Assembly: GCF_024347595.1 (NCBI RefSeq)
Contig: NZ_AP025507.1
Location: forward strand, 1,240,001 to 1,304,000
Direction of reading: 5' to 3'
DNA length: 64,000 bases
Source of the DNA: Vibrio pomeroyi
GTDB lineage: Bacteria; Pseudomonadota; Gammaproteobacteria; Enterobacterales; Vibrionaceae
Below, piece by piece: positions 1 through 7,671 of this stretch. Both the position numbers and the translations under genes were made by a program. Position 1 is the first letter of the stretch; every line of letters starts with the position of its first letter. The notes below the pieces were generated by a model that was not told where the DNA came from, ran no database searches, and worked only from the letters and a program-made list of their open reading frames with translations.

Positions 1-341
1 GATCGAAACCATAGCGAGTTTGCTTAAAAACTCTAGGGTAGGCGAGGTTACAAAGAACGGCATAGCGCTCATATTGGTATCGTTTTAATGGTTTCACATT
101 TTGATTTCTTAATAAGGGTTACTTAAAACTCTAGACGTTGAATGTGAAAAGCACATGAAAACACCATTTACTTGATTCGTTATAGAAAAATCGAAATAGG
201 CCGCTGTCGCCTAAGTTAATCCTAGTTAGAAAATAGCGTTGTAAAACTAGAGAGCAATGTATAAGAACCGTACAAGCTGCACTAAATTTATTCTTTGGAG
301 AGTGATAATTAATCACTTGAATTAAAAGATAAAATTTATTG
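1..341. other. Left edge, no supported gene
   Basis: I see no convincing gene here. A short open frame on the plus strand (2-88, 28 codons then TAA) could be the tail of a gene that begins outside the window, but it is too short to judge. The phrase TTAAAA(A)CTCTAG occurs twice (about 25-37 and 124-136). The rest is AT-rich leader in front of the tRNA promoter. Confidence 0.4.
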
Positions 342-369
342 TTGACGAATTTTTTCCATCCGTTAAAGT
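342..369 (+). promoter_or_regulatory. Candidate promoter of the tRNA operon
   Basis: TTGACG at 342-347 and TAAAGT at 364-369 are separated by 16 bases, a reasonable sigma-70 pair. GC-rich sequence follows, as is common for stringently controlled stable-RNA promoters. The first tRNA begins about 75 bases downstream. This is a reading by eye. Confidence 0.5.
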
Positions 370-445
370 ACACCTCGTTCTCACGGCTTAGGTCGCTGAG
401 AGATGGTGTTTTACTTTTCAGTAATCAGCATCGCAAGATTGCGTT

Positions 446-532
446 GCCCTGGTGGTGGAATTGGTAGACACAAGGGATTTAAAATCCCTCGGCGTTCGCG
501 CTGTGCCGGTTCAAGTCCGGCCCGGGGCACCA
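446..532 (+). tRNA. tRNA-Leu (UAA), copy 1
   Basis: This is an 87-base class II tRNA with encoded CCA at 530-532. The acceptor stem GCCCTGG pairs with CCGGGGC. The anticodon stem AGGGA/TCCCT encloses the loop TTTAAAA, giving anticodon TAA at 480-482. The variable arm is CGGCG-TTCG-CGCTG. It is the first member of the five-tRNA cluster. Confidence 0.97.
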
Positions 533-598
533 TCTATCTTGCTTCTACTTTTGAGTAGAGTGATGAACAAAGAGTTGTTCTCTTAAATCACTATTAAA

Positions 599-672
599 GG
601 CGCCTTGGCAGAGTGGCTATGCAGCGGATTGCAAATCCGTGGACCTCGGTTCGACTCCGGGAGGCGCCTCCA
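599..672 (+). tRNA. tRNA-Cys (GCA), copy 1
   Basis: This is a 74-base tRNA whose acceptor stem GGCGCCT pairs with AGGCGCC, with encoded CCA at the end. The anticodon loop TTGCAAA gives GCA, which reads cysteine codons. The T-loop TTCGACT is present. An identical-looking copy lies at 1017-1090. Confidence 0.97.
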
Positions 673-709
673 TTCTCTCTTTCATTTTAGAAAGAAAATG
701 AATGAAAAT

Positions 710-785
710 GCGATACTAGCTCAGTTGGTAGAGCGCAACCTTGCCAAGGTTGAGGTCATCGGTTCGAACCCGATGTATCGCTCCA
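710..785 (+). tRNA. tRNA-Gly (GCC)
   Basis: This is a 76-base tRNA with acceptor GCGATAC pairing to GTATCGC and CCA encoded. The anticodon stem CAACC/GGTTG encloses TTGCCAA, giving anticodon GCC for glycine. It is the single-copy member between the two Leu-Cys blocks. Confidence 0.97.
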
Positions 786-865
786 AATTTTGTAATGTTG
801 ATTCGTTTCGACATTAAGATGGTGTTTTACTTTTCAGTAATCGGCATCGCAATAAAGAATTGCGT

Positions 866-952
866 GCCCTGGTGGTGGAATTGGTAGACACAAGGGATTT
901 AAAATCCCTCGACGTTCGCGTTGTGCCGGTTCAAGTCCGGCCCGGGGCACCA
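866..952 (+). tRNA. tRNA-Leu (UAA), copy 2
   Basis: It has the same fold and anticodon as 446-532. In the body I see two differences from copy 1, at 912 (A for G) and 921 (T for C). These bases pair with each other in the variable arm (CGACG-TTCG-CGTTG), so a G-C pair has become an A-T pair and the stem is kept. Confidence 0.97.
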
Positions 953-1016
953 TCTATTTGATTGTTACCTTGTTTGGTGATGTTCAAAAGAGTTGTTCTC
1001 TTAAAACACTATTGAA

Positions 1017-1090
1017 GGCGCCTTGGCAGAGTGGCTATGCAGCGGATTGCAAATCCGTGGACCTCGGTTCGACTCCGGGAGGCGCCTCCA
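1017..1090 (+). tRNA. tRNA-Cys (GCA), copy 2
   Basis: By eye it is the same sequence as 599-672, with anticodon GCA and encoded CCA. It is the last tRNA of the cluster, and a strong terminator follows within 13 bases. Confidence 0.97.
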
Positions 1091-1102
1091 CTATTCAAAG
1101 TT

Positions 1103-1131
1103 AAAAGGCCAGCAGAAATGCTGGCCTTTTT
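1103..1131 (+). terminator. Rho-independent terminator of tRNA operon
   Basis: AAGGCCAGCA and TGCTGGCCTT form a hairpin with a GAAA tetraloop, followed by a run of T. It lies directly after the last tRNA. Confidence 0.92.
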
Positions 1132-1212
1132 GCTATCTGAAATTCCACTTCTTTGTACTTTCCTAAATTCTAACGCCGTCCATTCATTGAATCGCACTTC
1201 TGGCTAGATGAC

Positions 1213-1467
1213 TCAATCCGATTGTTCTGCTTTACGGAGTTCTACGCTATCAAGGCGCTTTATTGCACAAGTTGTATAAGTTGGCCAAACGTATTTCTGA
1301 GAAAGTTGTTTGAAGAAAACTGCTAGTAGCTCAGCAAGAAAGCCCAAGTTAATCGAGTGTGCGATTTTTAAATGGAATCGATGGGAAGGGAAGCGGGACG
1401 GCTGTGTTTTGGTCATCCAGTTCTTCACATTTATACACAGTTGCTCATGAACCTGTAACGCTTTCAT
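1213..1467 (-). CDS. Possible small protein, no recognised family
   Basis: An 84-residue open frame runs leftward from ATG at 1467. I do not recognise the protein: it is rich in Lys, Arg and His near the start and has a short hydrophobic stretch in the middle, with no signal peptide or known motif. A weak AAGAAG lies 11 bases before the ATG. Its only other support is a Fur-box-like sequence 24 bases upstream (1491-1509), placed as if to control leftward transcription. It may equally be a chance open frame in the gap between the tRNA terminator and nirB. Confidence 0.25.
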   Translation of the reverse strand: MKALQVHEQLCINVKNWMTKTQPSRFPSHRFHLKIAHSINLGFLAELLAVFFKQLSQKYVWPTYTTCAIKRLDSVELRKAEQSD

Positions 1468-1490
1468 GAGTTATTACACTTCTTATGACT

Positions 1491-1509
1491 GCAAATGAAA
1501 ATGATTGTC
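1491..1509. promoter_or_regulatory. Fur-box-like site
   Basis: By eye, 14 of 19 positions match the classical Fur consensus GATAATGATAATCATTATC. The site could serve the leftward frame at 1213-1467. It is 260 bases from nirB, further than usual for repression of that gene. Confidence 0.45.
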
Positions 1510-1645
1510 ATTTACTTGCGTTATTGCTAGTCTATTGTGAAATATTACAACAAGCATGCTTGTGTGTGAAATTGCCTATAAAACGCCTCTAAACCTTATC
1601 AAACCTATGGTTATTCGTTTGCTATGGCGTAAAATTAGCCACTTC

Positions 1646-1730
1646 TACCTCTTTTGTTCTACCCCTTTTGGGTAGTTCGATTTCGTAATTGATTTACATC
1701 ATATTTTCATTTTCTTTCATAATTCATTAT
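1646..1730 (+). promoter_or_regulatory. nirB promoter: NarL/NarP heptamers, FNR box, -10
   Basis: Two plus-strand heptamers fit the NarL/NarP consensus TACYYMT: TACCTCT (1646-1652) and TACCCCT (1660-1666). An FNR-type palindrome TTGAT-TTAC-ATCA lies at 1689-1702, one base short of the full consensus. A -10-like CATTAT at 1725-1730 would put the start near 1737, so the FNR box would be centred about 41.5 bases upstream, the class II activator position. This layout is known for nitrite reductase promoters and implies induction without oxygen in the presence of nitrate or nitrite. Confidence 0.7.
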
Positions 1731-1768
1731 TCGCTCAGTTAAGAAATATATAACCTTCAGGAATTCTT

Positions 1769-4327
1769 ATGAGCAAGATGAAGCTAGTCGTAATCGGTAA
1801 CGGGATGGTCGGTCATCGCTATATCGAAGATTTAGTCGAGAAGACAGATGTTGCTAACATGGACATCACGGTGTTCTGTGAAGAGCCTCGCGTAGCCTAT
1901 GATCGTGTACACCTTTCTTCTTATTTTTCACACCATACTGCGGACGAACTTTCTTTAGTTAAAGAAGGCTTCTACGAGAAACACGGCATCAACATGCTGA
2001 TCGGCGAACGTGCTATTAACGTTAACCGTGAAAAGAAAACAGTTTACTCAAGCACTGGTCGTGAAATCCAATACGACAAACTCATCCTTGCTACAGGTTC
2101 ATTCCCATTCGTTCCGCCAATCAAAGGCAACGAAGGTAAAGACTGTTTTGTTTACCGCACAATTGAAGATCTGAAAGCGATCGAAGCAACGGCTAAGAAC
2201 TCTAAGTCTGGTGTTGTTGTTGGTGGTGGTCTACTTGGCCTTGAAGCGGCAGGCGCACTTAAAGCACTTGGCGTAACCACACACGTTGTTGAGTTTGCTC
2301 CTAAGCTAATGGCTGAGCAGCTTGACCAAGCGGGTGGTAACCAACTTCGTCAAAAAATCGAACGTATGGGCGTTAACGTACATACAAGCAAGAACACGCT
2401 TGAGATTGCTCCTGAAGGCACTGAAGCTCGTAACGTAATGCGCTTCGCAGACGGTACTGAGCTAGAAACTGATTTCATCGTATTCTCTGCTGGTATTCGC
2501 CCTCAAGACAAACTTGCTCGTCAAATGGGTCTAGGTATTGCACCTCGTGGCGGTATCGAGATTAACGATCACTGTCAAACGACAGACAAAGATATCTACG
2601 CAATCGGTGAGTGTGCGTCTTGGAACCAAACGTTCTACGGCCTTGTTGCTCCTGGTTACAAAATGGCGACGGTAGCGGTTGACCACGTTGTTGGTAACGA
2701 AAGCACATTCGAAGGTGCTGACATGTCTGCGAAGCTTAAGCTTCTAGGCGTGAAAGTAGGTTCTATTGGTGATGCAAACGGTCGTACTCCTGGCTGTAAG
2801 AGCTACGTTTACCAAAACGAAGAGCAAGAAGTTTACAAGCGTCTAATCGTTTCTGAAGACAACAAGAAGCTTCTTGGTGCGGTAATGGTCGGTGATACCT
2901 CTGACTACGGCGATCTTCTACAGCTTATGCTGAACGAAATCGACCTACCAGAACACCCAGATGCTCTAATTCTTCCTGCACACGCTGGCGCTGAAAAGCC
3001 AACACTCGGCGCAGACTCGCTTCCTGAATCTGCAGTTATCTGTTCTTGTTTCGATGTGACTAAAGGCAAAGTCGCTCAAGCGGTTGCTGAAGGTCACCAC
3101 ACCATTGGTGATATCAAAGCAGTAACTGGCGCAGGTACTGGTTGTGGTGGTTGTATTCCTCTAGTGACTTCAGTACTAAACGCTGAACTAGCTAAAGCCG
3201 GTGTTGAAGTGAAGAACGACGTATGTGAGCACTTTGCTTACTCTCGCCAAGAGCTTTTCCACCTAATTCGCATCGAAGAAATCAAAACGTTCGACGAGCT
3301 ATTAGAGAAATACGGTAAAGGTTACGGTTGTGAAGTATGTAAGCCTCTAGCGGGTTCTATCCTTGCTTCTTGCTGGGGTGAGCACATCCTTAAGCCTGAA
3401 CTAGTGAAGCTGCACGATACCAACGATAACTTCCTAGGTAACATGCAAAAAGACGGTACTTACTCTGTTATCCCTCGTATGGCGGGTGGTGAAGTAACGC
3501 CTCAAGCACTAAGCGTTCTTGCTGATGTTGCTGCTGAATACAACCTGTATACCAAAATCACGGGTGCGCAACGTATCGGTCTATTCGGCGCTCAGAAAGA
3601 TGACTTACCAGCTATCTGGAAGAAGTTAATCGCTGCAGGTTACGAAACAGGTCAAGCTTACGCAAAAGCACTTCGTATGGCTAAGACATGTGTTGGTTCT
3701 ACTTGGTGTCGTTACGGCGTTCAAGATTCAGTTGGCCTAGGCGTGATGATCGAGAACCGTTACAAAGGCATCCGTACTCCTCATAAGATGAAGTTTGGTG
3801 TGTCTGGCTGTACTCGTGAGTGTGCTGAAGCTCAAGGTAAAGACTTAGGTATCATCGCAACTGACGCAGGTTGGAACATGTATGTGTGTGGTAACGGTGG
3901 TATGAAACCTCGTCACGCAGACCTGCTAGCAAGCGACCTAGACCAAGAAACGCTGATCAAATACATTGACCGTTTCATGATGTTCTACATCCGCACGGCT
4001 GCTCCACTACAACGTACTTCGGTATGGATGGACAACCTAGAAGGTGGTGTTGATTACCTACGTGAAGTGATTGTAGACAACAAGCTTGGTATCAATGACC
4101 AGCTTGAAACTGACATTGCAGGCTTGGTTGATAACTTTGCTTGTGAGTGGACAGATACAATCAACGACGAAGCTCAACTTAAGCGCTTTGCACACTTTAT
4201 CAATGCTGATGACCGTGATGAGAACGTTGTGTTTGTTGATGATGGCCGTGAACAACACCGCCCAGCGACATTCACTGAGAAACACCCTGAAGCGAAGGGC
4301 GATATCCTTCACGTTGAACTGGTTTAA
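1769..4327 (+). CDS. nirB: NADH-dependent nitrite reductase, large subunit
   Basis: Cytoplasmic siroheme enzyme that reduces nitrite to ammonium with NADH. The 852 residues match full-length NirB. The N-terminal pyridine-nucleotide-disulphide-type domain starts with the FAD motif GNGMVGHRY and has a second dinucleotide fold at GGGLLGLEAAG. A BFD-like [2Fe-2S] segment follows (CSCFD then TGCGGC). The C-terminal half holds the sulphite/nitrite reductase repeats with siroheme/[4Fe-4S] cysteines in KTCVGSTWC and SGCTREC. AGGAA lies just before the ATG. It is the first gene of nirBDC, and cobA downstream makes the siroheme precursor. The promoter carries FNR and NarP-type sites. Confidence 0.97.
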   Translation: MSKMKLVVIGNGMVGHRYIEDLVEKTDVANMDITVFCEEPRVAYDRVHLSSYFSHHTADELSLVKEGFYEKHGINMLIGERAINVNREKKTVYSSTGREIQYDKLILATGSFPFVPPIKGNEGKDCFVYRTIEDLKAIEATAKNSKSGVVVGGGLLGLEAAGALKALGVTTHVVEFAPKLMAEQLDQAGGNQLRQKIERMGVNVHTSKNTLEIAPEGTEARNVMRFADGTELETDFIVFSAGIRPQDKLARQMGLGIAPRGGIEINDHCQTTDKDIYAIGECASWNQTFYGLVAPGYKMATVAVDHVVGNESTFEGADMSAKLKLLGVKVGSIGDANGRTPGCKSYVYQNEEQEVYKRLIVSEDNKKLLGAVMVGDTSDYGDLLQLMLNEIDLPEHPDALILPAHAGAEKPTLGADSLPESAVICSCFDVTKGKVAQAVAEGHHTIGDIKAVTGAGTGCGGCIPLVTSVLNAELAKAGVEVKNDVCEHFAYSRQELFHLIRIEEIKTFDELLEKYGKGYGCEVCKPLAGSILASCWGEHILKPELVKLHDTNDNFLGNMQKDGTYSVIPRMAGGEVTPQALSVLADVAAEYNLYTKITGAQRIGLFGAQKDDLPAIWKKLIAAGYETGQAYAKALRMAKTCVGSTWCRYGVQDSVGLGVMIENRYKGIRTPHKMKFGVSGCTRECAEAQGKDLGIIATDAGWNMYVCGNGGMKPRHADLLASDLDQETLIKYIDRFMMFYIRTAAPLQRTSVWMDNLEGGVDYLREVIVDNKLGINDQLETDIAGLVDNFACEWTDTINDEAQLKRFAHFINADDRDENVVFVDDGREQHRPATFTEKHPEAKGDILHVELV

Positions 4328-4342
4328 TTGGGAGACGACATC

Positions 4343-4666
4343 ATGGCATTTACCAAAGTTTGTAAGATCGAAGATATTATTCCAGGTACAGGTGTTTGTG
4401 CATTGGTTGGTGGTGAGCAAGTAGCAGTCTTCCGCCCAACTAAGGCTGAAGAAGTATTCGCGATTAGCAACACAGACCCTTACTTCCAGTCTAACGTGTT
4501 ATCACGTGGTCTGATTGTTGAGCACAAAGAAGAGCTTTGGGTGGCAAGCCCGCTTAAGAAGCAACGCTTTAACCTGACAACAGGTGCGTGCATGGAAGAC
4601 GAGAACTTCAACGTGAAAGCGTACAAAGCTCGTGTTACCAAAGGTGCTGTAGAAATCTCTGCTTAA
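4343..4666 (+). CDS. nirD: NADH-dependent nitrite reductase, small subunit
   Basis: A 107-residue Rieske-like-fold subunit that partners NirB. NirD proteins lack the Rieske Cys-His ligands, and this one has no CxH pairs. The reading frame extends upstream to a TTG at 4328, but ATG 4343 is preferred because GGAG sits 8 bases before it and the protein then begins MAFTKVCKI, the normal family start. Fifteen bases separate it from the nirB stop, so the two are co-translated. A hairpin downstream (4698-4743) probably reduces read-through into nirC. Confidence 0.95.
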   Translation: MAFTKVCKIEDIIPGTGVCALVGGEQVAVFRPTKAEEVFAISNTDPYFQSNVLSRGLIVEHKEELWVASPLKKQRFNLTTGACMEDENFNVKAYKARVTKGAVEISA

Positions 4667-4697
4667 TCTTTGGATGAGTAAGATTTGATAGTTCAAG

Positions 4698-4743
4698 GGT
4701 TCTAGTTCTCGATATTGCCTTAACTCGGCAACTAGAGCCTTTT
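4698..4743 (+). terminator. Hairpin with T tail after nirD
   Basis: GGTTCTAGTT pairs with AACTAGAGCC across a 22-base loop that contains a small GCC/GGC stem, followed by TTTT. The loop is long, so termination may be partial, leaving nirC both read-through and its own transcription. Confidence 0.6.
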
Positions 4744-4789
4744 CCTATCCAATTTTAACTTTTAATTTTACTTTTTTAAGGACAACATT

Positions 4790-5605
4790 ATGTCTCCTGA
4801 TTACAAACCAGCTGAATTCGTTCAAACGATGATTGATGTGGGTGAAGCGAAAACTAAAACAAGTACTCGCGATCTTCTGATTCGAAGCACTATGGCTGGT
4901 ATCATCCTTTCTCTCGCGGTTGTTGTTGCTATTACAGCAATGGTACAAACCGGCATTGGCCTTGTTGGCGCATTAGTGTTCCCAGTTGGTTTCGTTATTC
5001 TAAGTGTTATGGGTTACGACCTAGTAACTGGCGTTTTCGGCCTTGCTCCTTTAGCTAAATTCGACAACCGCCCAGGCATCACTTGGGGCCGTATCCTACG
5101 TTGTTGGGGTATTGTTGGTCTTGGTAACCTTATTGGTTCTTTGATTGTTGCTTTCCTAGTGGCTGTTTCATTAACAGGTAACTTCTCTCTAGAGCCAAAC
5201 GCTGTTGCTCAAAAGTTCATTGCTGTTTCTACAGGCCGTAGCTTAGGTTTTGAAAACATGGGTATGGACGGATGGATCACGTGTTTCGTACGCGGCATCT
5301 TCTGTAACCTAATGGTATGTCTAGGTGTGATTGGTAACATGACAGCACGTACTGTGTCTGGCCGTGTAGCAATGATGTGGTTCCCAATCTTCATCTTCTT
5401 CGCACTAGTATTTGAGCACACAGTAGTAAACATGTTCCTATTCCCACTGGGTATGATTCTTGGCGCTGACTTCGGTATCGCGACATGGTTGAACTTCAAC
5501 CTTATCCCAACAATCCTAGGTAACATCGTTGGTGGTCTACTAATGACATGTGTTCCTCTATACCTAACTCACGCTAAAACAGCTCCTTCTCTAGGCGCTA
5601 AGTAA
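4790..5605 (+). CDS. nirC: Formate/nitrite transporter, NirC type
   Basis: Inner-membrane channel of the FNT family, expected to bring nitrite to NirBD or export it. The 271 residues are the usual length, with a short cytoplasmic N terminus and about six hydrophobic segments. The family's gated-pore character shows in segments such as FVRGIFCNLMVCLG and FEHTVVNMF. AAGGACA lies 5 bases before the ATG. It follows nirBD in the same orientation behind a partial terminator. The specificity for nitrite rather than formate rests mainly on context. Confidence 0.93.
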   Translation: MSPDYKPAEFVQTMIDVGEAKTKTSTRDLLIRSTMAGIILSLAVVVAITAMVQTGIGLVGALVFPVGFVILSVMGYDLVTGVFGLAPLAKFDNRPGITWGRILRCWGIVGLGNLIGSLIVAFLVAVSLTGNFSLEPNAVAQKFIAVSTGRSLGFENMGMDGWITCFVRGIFCNLMVCLGVIGNMTARTVSGRVAMMWFPIFIFFALVFEHTVVNMFLFPLGMILGADFGIATWLNFNLIPTILGNIVGGLLMTCVPLYLTHAKTAPSLGAK

Positions 5606-5642
5606 TTCTGAATACGGTGAAACGTAATTTAGTATGAGATTG

Positions 5643-5673
5643 AAAGCCCCAACGAAATGTTTGGGGCTTTTTT
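5643..5673 (+). terminator. Terminator of nirBDC
   Basis: AAAGCCCCAA and TTGGGGCTTT form a strong stem with a short loop, followed by a T run. It closes the nitrite operon. Confidence 0.93.
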
Positions 5674-5717
5674 CGTTCAAATGCCTTAAGCATCAAGGTG
5701 TTGATTCTTATTGAGTA

Positions 5718-5879
5718 ATACCAATCACAGTAAGTAAGTGATCAGAAATAGCGCAGGAAAAAGGCTTGAGAACGAGACAGAATTTTTCGATAAGTAGTTA
5801 TCCTACAATCAAAAATTCTAACGAAGTTATCGAGCGTTTTAACCAGCTAGGATGAACAGTTATTTACTACGATTGGTAT
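5718..5879. mobile_element. MITE-like element with inverted ends
   Basis: A 162-base non-coding segment bounded by ATACCAATC at the left and GATTGGTAT at the right. The inverted similarity continues inward (AGTAAGTAA against TTATTTACT). It has no open frame and no transposase, and lies in the gap between nirC and cobA. Sequences with these ends are, to my knowledge, scattered in many Vibrio genomes. I find no clear target-site duplication. Confidence 0.7.
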
Positions 5880-5983
5880 CTAATACCTGCAATAGATCGT
5901 TTTGTTATAATTACTTCTATCTTCGTTAGTATTTAAACTGAATATTTATATCAACACCTGATAGTCTAAGGGTTAAGGATTTG

Positions 5984-6013
5984 GATAAGTCATCATGAAT
6001 ACAGTGACTTATC
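5984..6013. promoter_or_regulatory. Inverted repeat in cobA leader
   Basis: GATAAGTCA at 5984-5992 is the perfect reverse complement of TGACTTATC at 6005-6013, with 12 bases between. It ends 48 bases before cobA and has no T run. It could be a protein binding site or a hairpin in the leader mRNA. Confidence 0.4.
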
Positions 6014-6061
6014 ACATAGATTGAAGCTTGAGATAAAACAAGCAAACCTTCGGAGCACAGC

Positions 6062-6832
6062 ATGTCAGAAGTATCGTCATCGAATGTTAAAGAAGTAAAC
6101 AAAGGATTTGTTTCATTGGTAGGTGCAGGTCCAGGCGACCCAGACTTACTTACGCTAAAAGCGGCACGAGTGATTCAACAAGCAGACGTCTTGGTATATG
6201 ACCGCTTGGTATCAAAAGATATCTTGGCGATGGCTAACCCAGACGCAGAAATGCTGTATGTGGGTAAAAAGCTTGATCATCACTGTGTACCGCAAGATCA
6301 GATCAACCAATTGTTGGTCACCAAAGCGCAAGAGAATAAGCATGTAGTACGCCTGAAAGGTGGTGACTCATTTATCTTTGGCCGTGGTGGCGAAGAGTGT
6401 GAAACTCTGGCTGAGAATGATGTGAGATTTGAAGTCATTCCTGGTATTACGGCAGCCGCTGGTGCTACGGCTTATGCGGGCATCCCGTTAACTCACCGTG
6501 ACCACGCGCAAAGCGTCCAGTTTATTACCGGCCACTTAAAGAAAGATGGCGAAGATATCGACTGGCAATCTCTTGCTCAACATAATCACACGATCGTGTT
6601 CTACATGGGTTTAAAAGAGAGCCCGAATATTCAAAAGAATTTGCTTGATAATGGTATGCGAGCAGATATGCCTGTAGCCATCATTGAAAACGGGACACGC
6701 CAAGAGCAAAAGGTGTATCGAGGTGGATTGAGTGACTTAGCTAACCTTGCGAGCGTCGCTAAAAGCCCGGCTTTGATCGTTGTTGGCAGCGTGGCTCAGC
6801 TTCATGAAAAACTCGATTGGTTTAACAAGTAA
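6062..6832 (+). CDS. cobA: Uroporphyrinogen-III C-methyltransferase
   Basis: SAM-dependent enzyme that methylates uroporphyrinogen III twice to give precorrin-2, on the path to siroheme and corrins. The 256-residue protein has the typical start GAGPGDPDLLTLKA, the VVRLKGGDSFIFGRGGEE signature, and the PGITAAAGATAYAGIPLTHR core. It is the single-domain form without the CysG dehydrogenase/chelatase part. CGGAG precedes the ATG. It stands apart from nirC by a terminator and a MITE-like element, so it may have its own promoter, but its product serves NirB. Confidence 0.96.
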   Translation: MSEVSSSNVKEVNKGFVSLVGAGPGDPDLLTLKAARVIQQADVLVYDRLVSKDILAMANPDAEMLYVGKKLDHHCVPQDQINQLLVTKAQENKHVVRLKGGDSFIFGRGGEECETLAENDVRFEVIPGITAAAGATAYAGIPLTHRDHAQSVQFITGHLKKDGEDIDWQSLAQHNHTIVFYMGLKESPNIQKNLLDNGMRADMPVAIIENGTRQEQKVYRGGLSDLANLASVAKSPALIVVGSVAQLHEKLDWFNK

Positions 6833-6862
6833 CCAAGTCACGCTTAATCGATTTGTATAAAG

Positions 6863-7405
6863 TTAAATGCTGCAGCGGCTACTTTGTCGCTGCATTTCTT
6901 GTTGGCGCATGGGCATTTCGTCGATGATATTGGTGATTTTTTGCCAGTCTGTCTTACCGTTCCATCTGTGCTTCTCTTTTCCGTCTTTACCAATCAATAC
7001 AGCGGTGTGTGACCCTTTAGGGATCTCATAAACGCTGGTTACTGCCTCTAGGTTAAACTCTTCTTCTAACCAAGTGGGTACGGTGTAGCCACTCTCTGCA
7101 ATCACCATGATAACCACATCACGTTCGTCCAATTGACAGTTGTTGATCAACACTTCGTTTAGAAACTCTTTGACGACAGAGTCTTCTGTTGGCGCGAAAT
7201 AGATGACGCTTCGGTGTGGCAGCTGACTGGAATGAGAATAAGCTGGGTAGGCAAGCACTGAGTTGATGGTTAAGCTCATGATTAACACCGTACTAATAGT
7301 TAGAACCTGTAAAACATTAGACCAAACGTTCGAGCGATTGACTGCTTGTGCAGCTTTGGATGTTTCCATGCTTGTGCACGATTTGTGTGTTTGTCGGTGT
7401 AGCAT
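6863..7405 (-). CDS. Exported DUF4174 protein
   Basis: A 180-residue protein whose C-terminal two thirds looks like DUF4174, a thioredoxin-like fold family of unknown role (motifs RSVIYFAPTED, TAVLIGKDGKEKHRW and a final helix). Residues about 30-53 form a hydrophobic segment ending VLAYPA, either a long signal peptide or an anchor. The frame opens at TTG 7411, but AGGAGG ends directly against that codon, while ATG 7405 is 6 bases away, so I use the ATG. It faces cobA tail to tail and is monocistronic. Function unknown. Confidence 0.8.
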   Translation of the reverse strand: MLHRQTHKSCTSMETSKAAQAVNRSNVWSNVLQVLTISTVLIMSLTINSVLAYPAYSHSSQLPHRSVIYFAPTEDSVVKEFLNEVLINNCQLDERDVVIMVIAESGYTVPTWLEEEFNLEAVTSVYEIPKGSHTAVLIGKDGKEKHRWNGKTDWQKITNIIDEMPMRQQEMQRQSSRCSI

Positions 7406-7671
7406 AGCCAACCTCCTTTTAATACGCTAAGCCTGTGTACGATTCGGTTGTGACGTGAATGAAGCTCATGAAACAAGGCGCTATATAGCACCAGAACAAA
7501 TCGACTTACCTTAAGCATAGTTAGGTTTACGCCAAAGGTGCTTAGGTCACCACTAAATATAACCAGATTTACGTTAACGATAGCCGACAGGTTCATTTTT
7601 ATTGAGTAAAGCGACTCGCATTTTACAATTGAATAGAATAGGGTATACGGAAAATCTAAAGGTATGAATTT

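Larger units (their letters stand above)
401..672 (+). repeat. First copy of duplicated Leu-Cys tRNA block
   Basis: This segment, leader plus tRNA-Leu plus spacer plus tRNA-Cys, recurs at 817-1090. Both copies begin with the same leader (AGATGGTGTTTTACTTTTCA) and share the spacer phrase AGAGTTGTTCTCTTA between the two tRNAs. They differ at scattered spacer positions, so the duplication is not very recent. The non-duplicated tRNA-Gly sits between them. Confidence 0.85.
817..1090 (+). repeat. Second copy of duplicated Leu-Cys tRNA block
   Basis: This is the partner of 401-672, offset by about 417 bases. The leader, tRNA-Leu, spacer and tRNA-Cys follow in the same order. The leader here carries a few extra bases just before tRNA-Leu compared with copy 1. 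Unequal recombination of a tRNA operon is the likely origin. Confidence 0.85.

Noticed and set aside
2..88. 28-codon open tail at the left edge
   Set aside because: Too short to distinguish from chance and no family can be read; the upstream sequence is not in the window.
131..373. 80-residue leftward open frame before the tRNAs
   Set aside because: It overlaps the probable tRNA promoter, shows no recognisable motif and has no ribosome site; AT-rich chance frame.
605..817. 70-residue frame across tRNA-Cys and tRNA-Gly
   Set aside because: It lies inside two well-formed tRNA genes, so it is an artefact of tRNA sequence.
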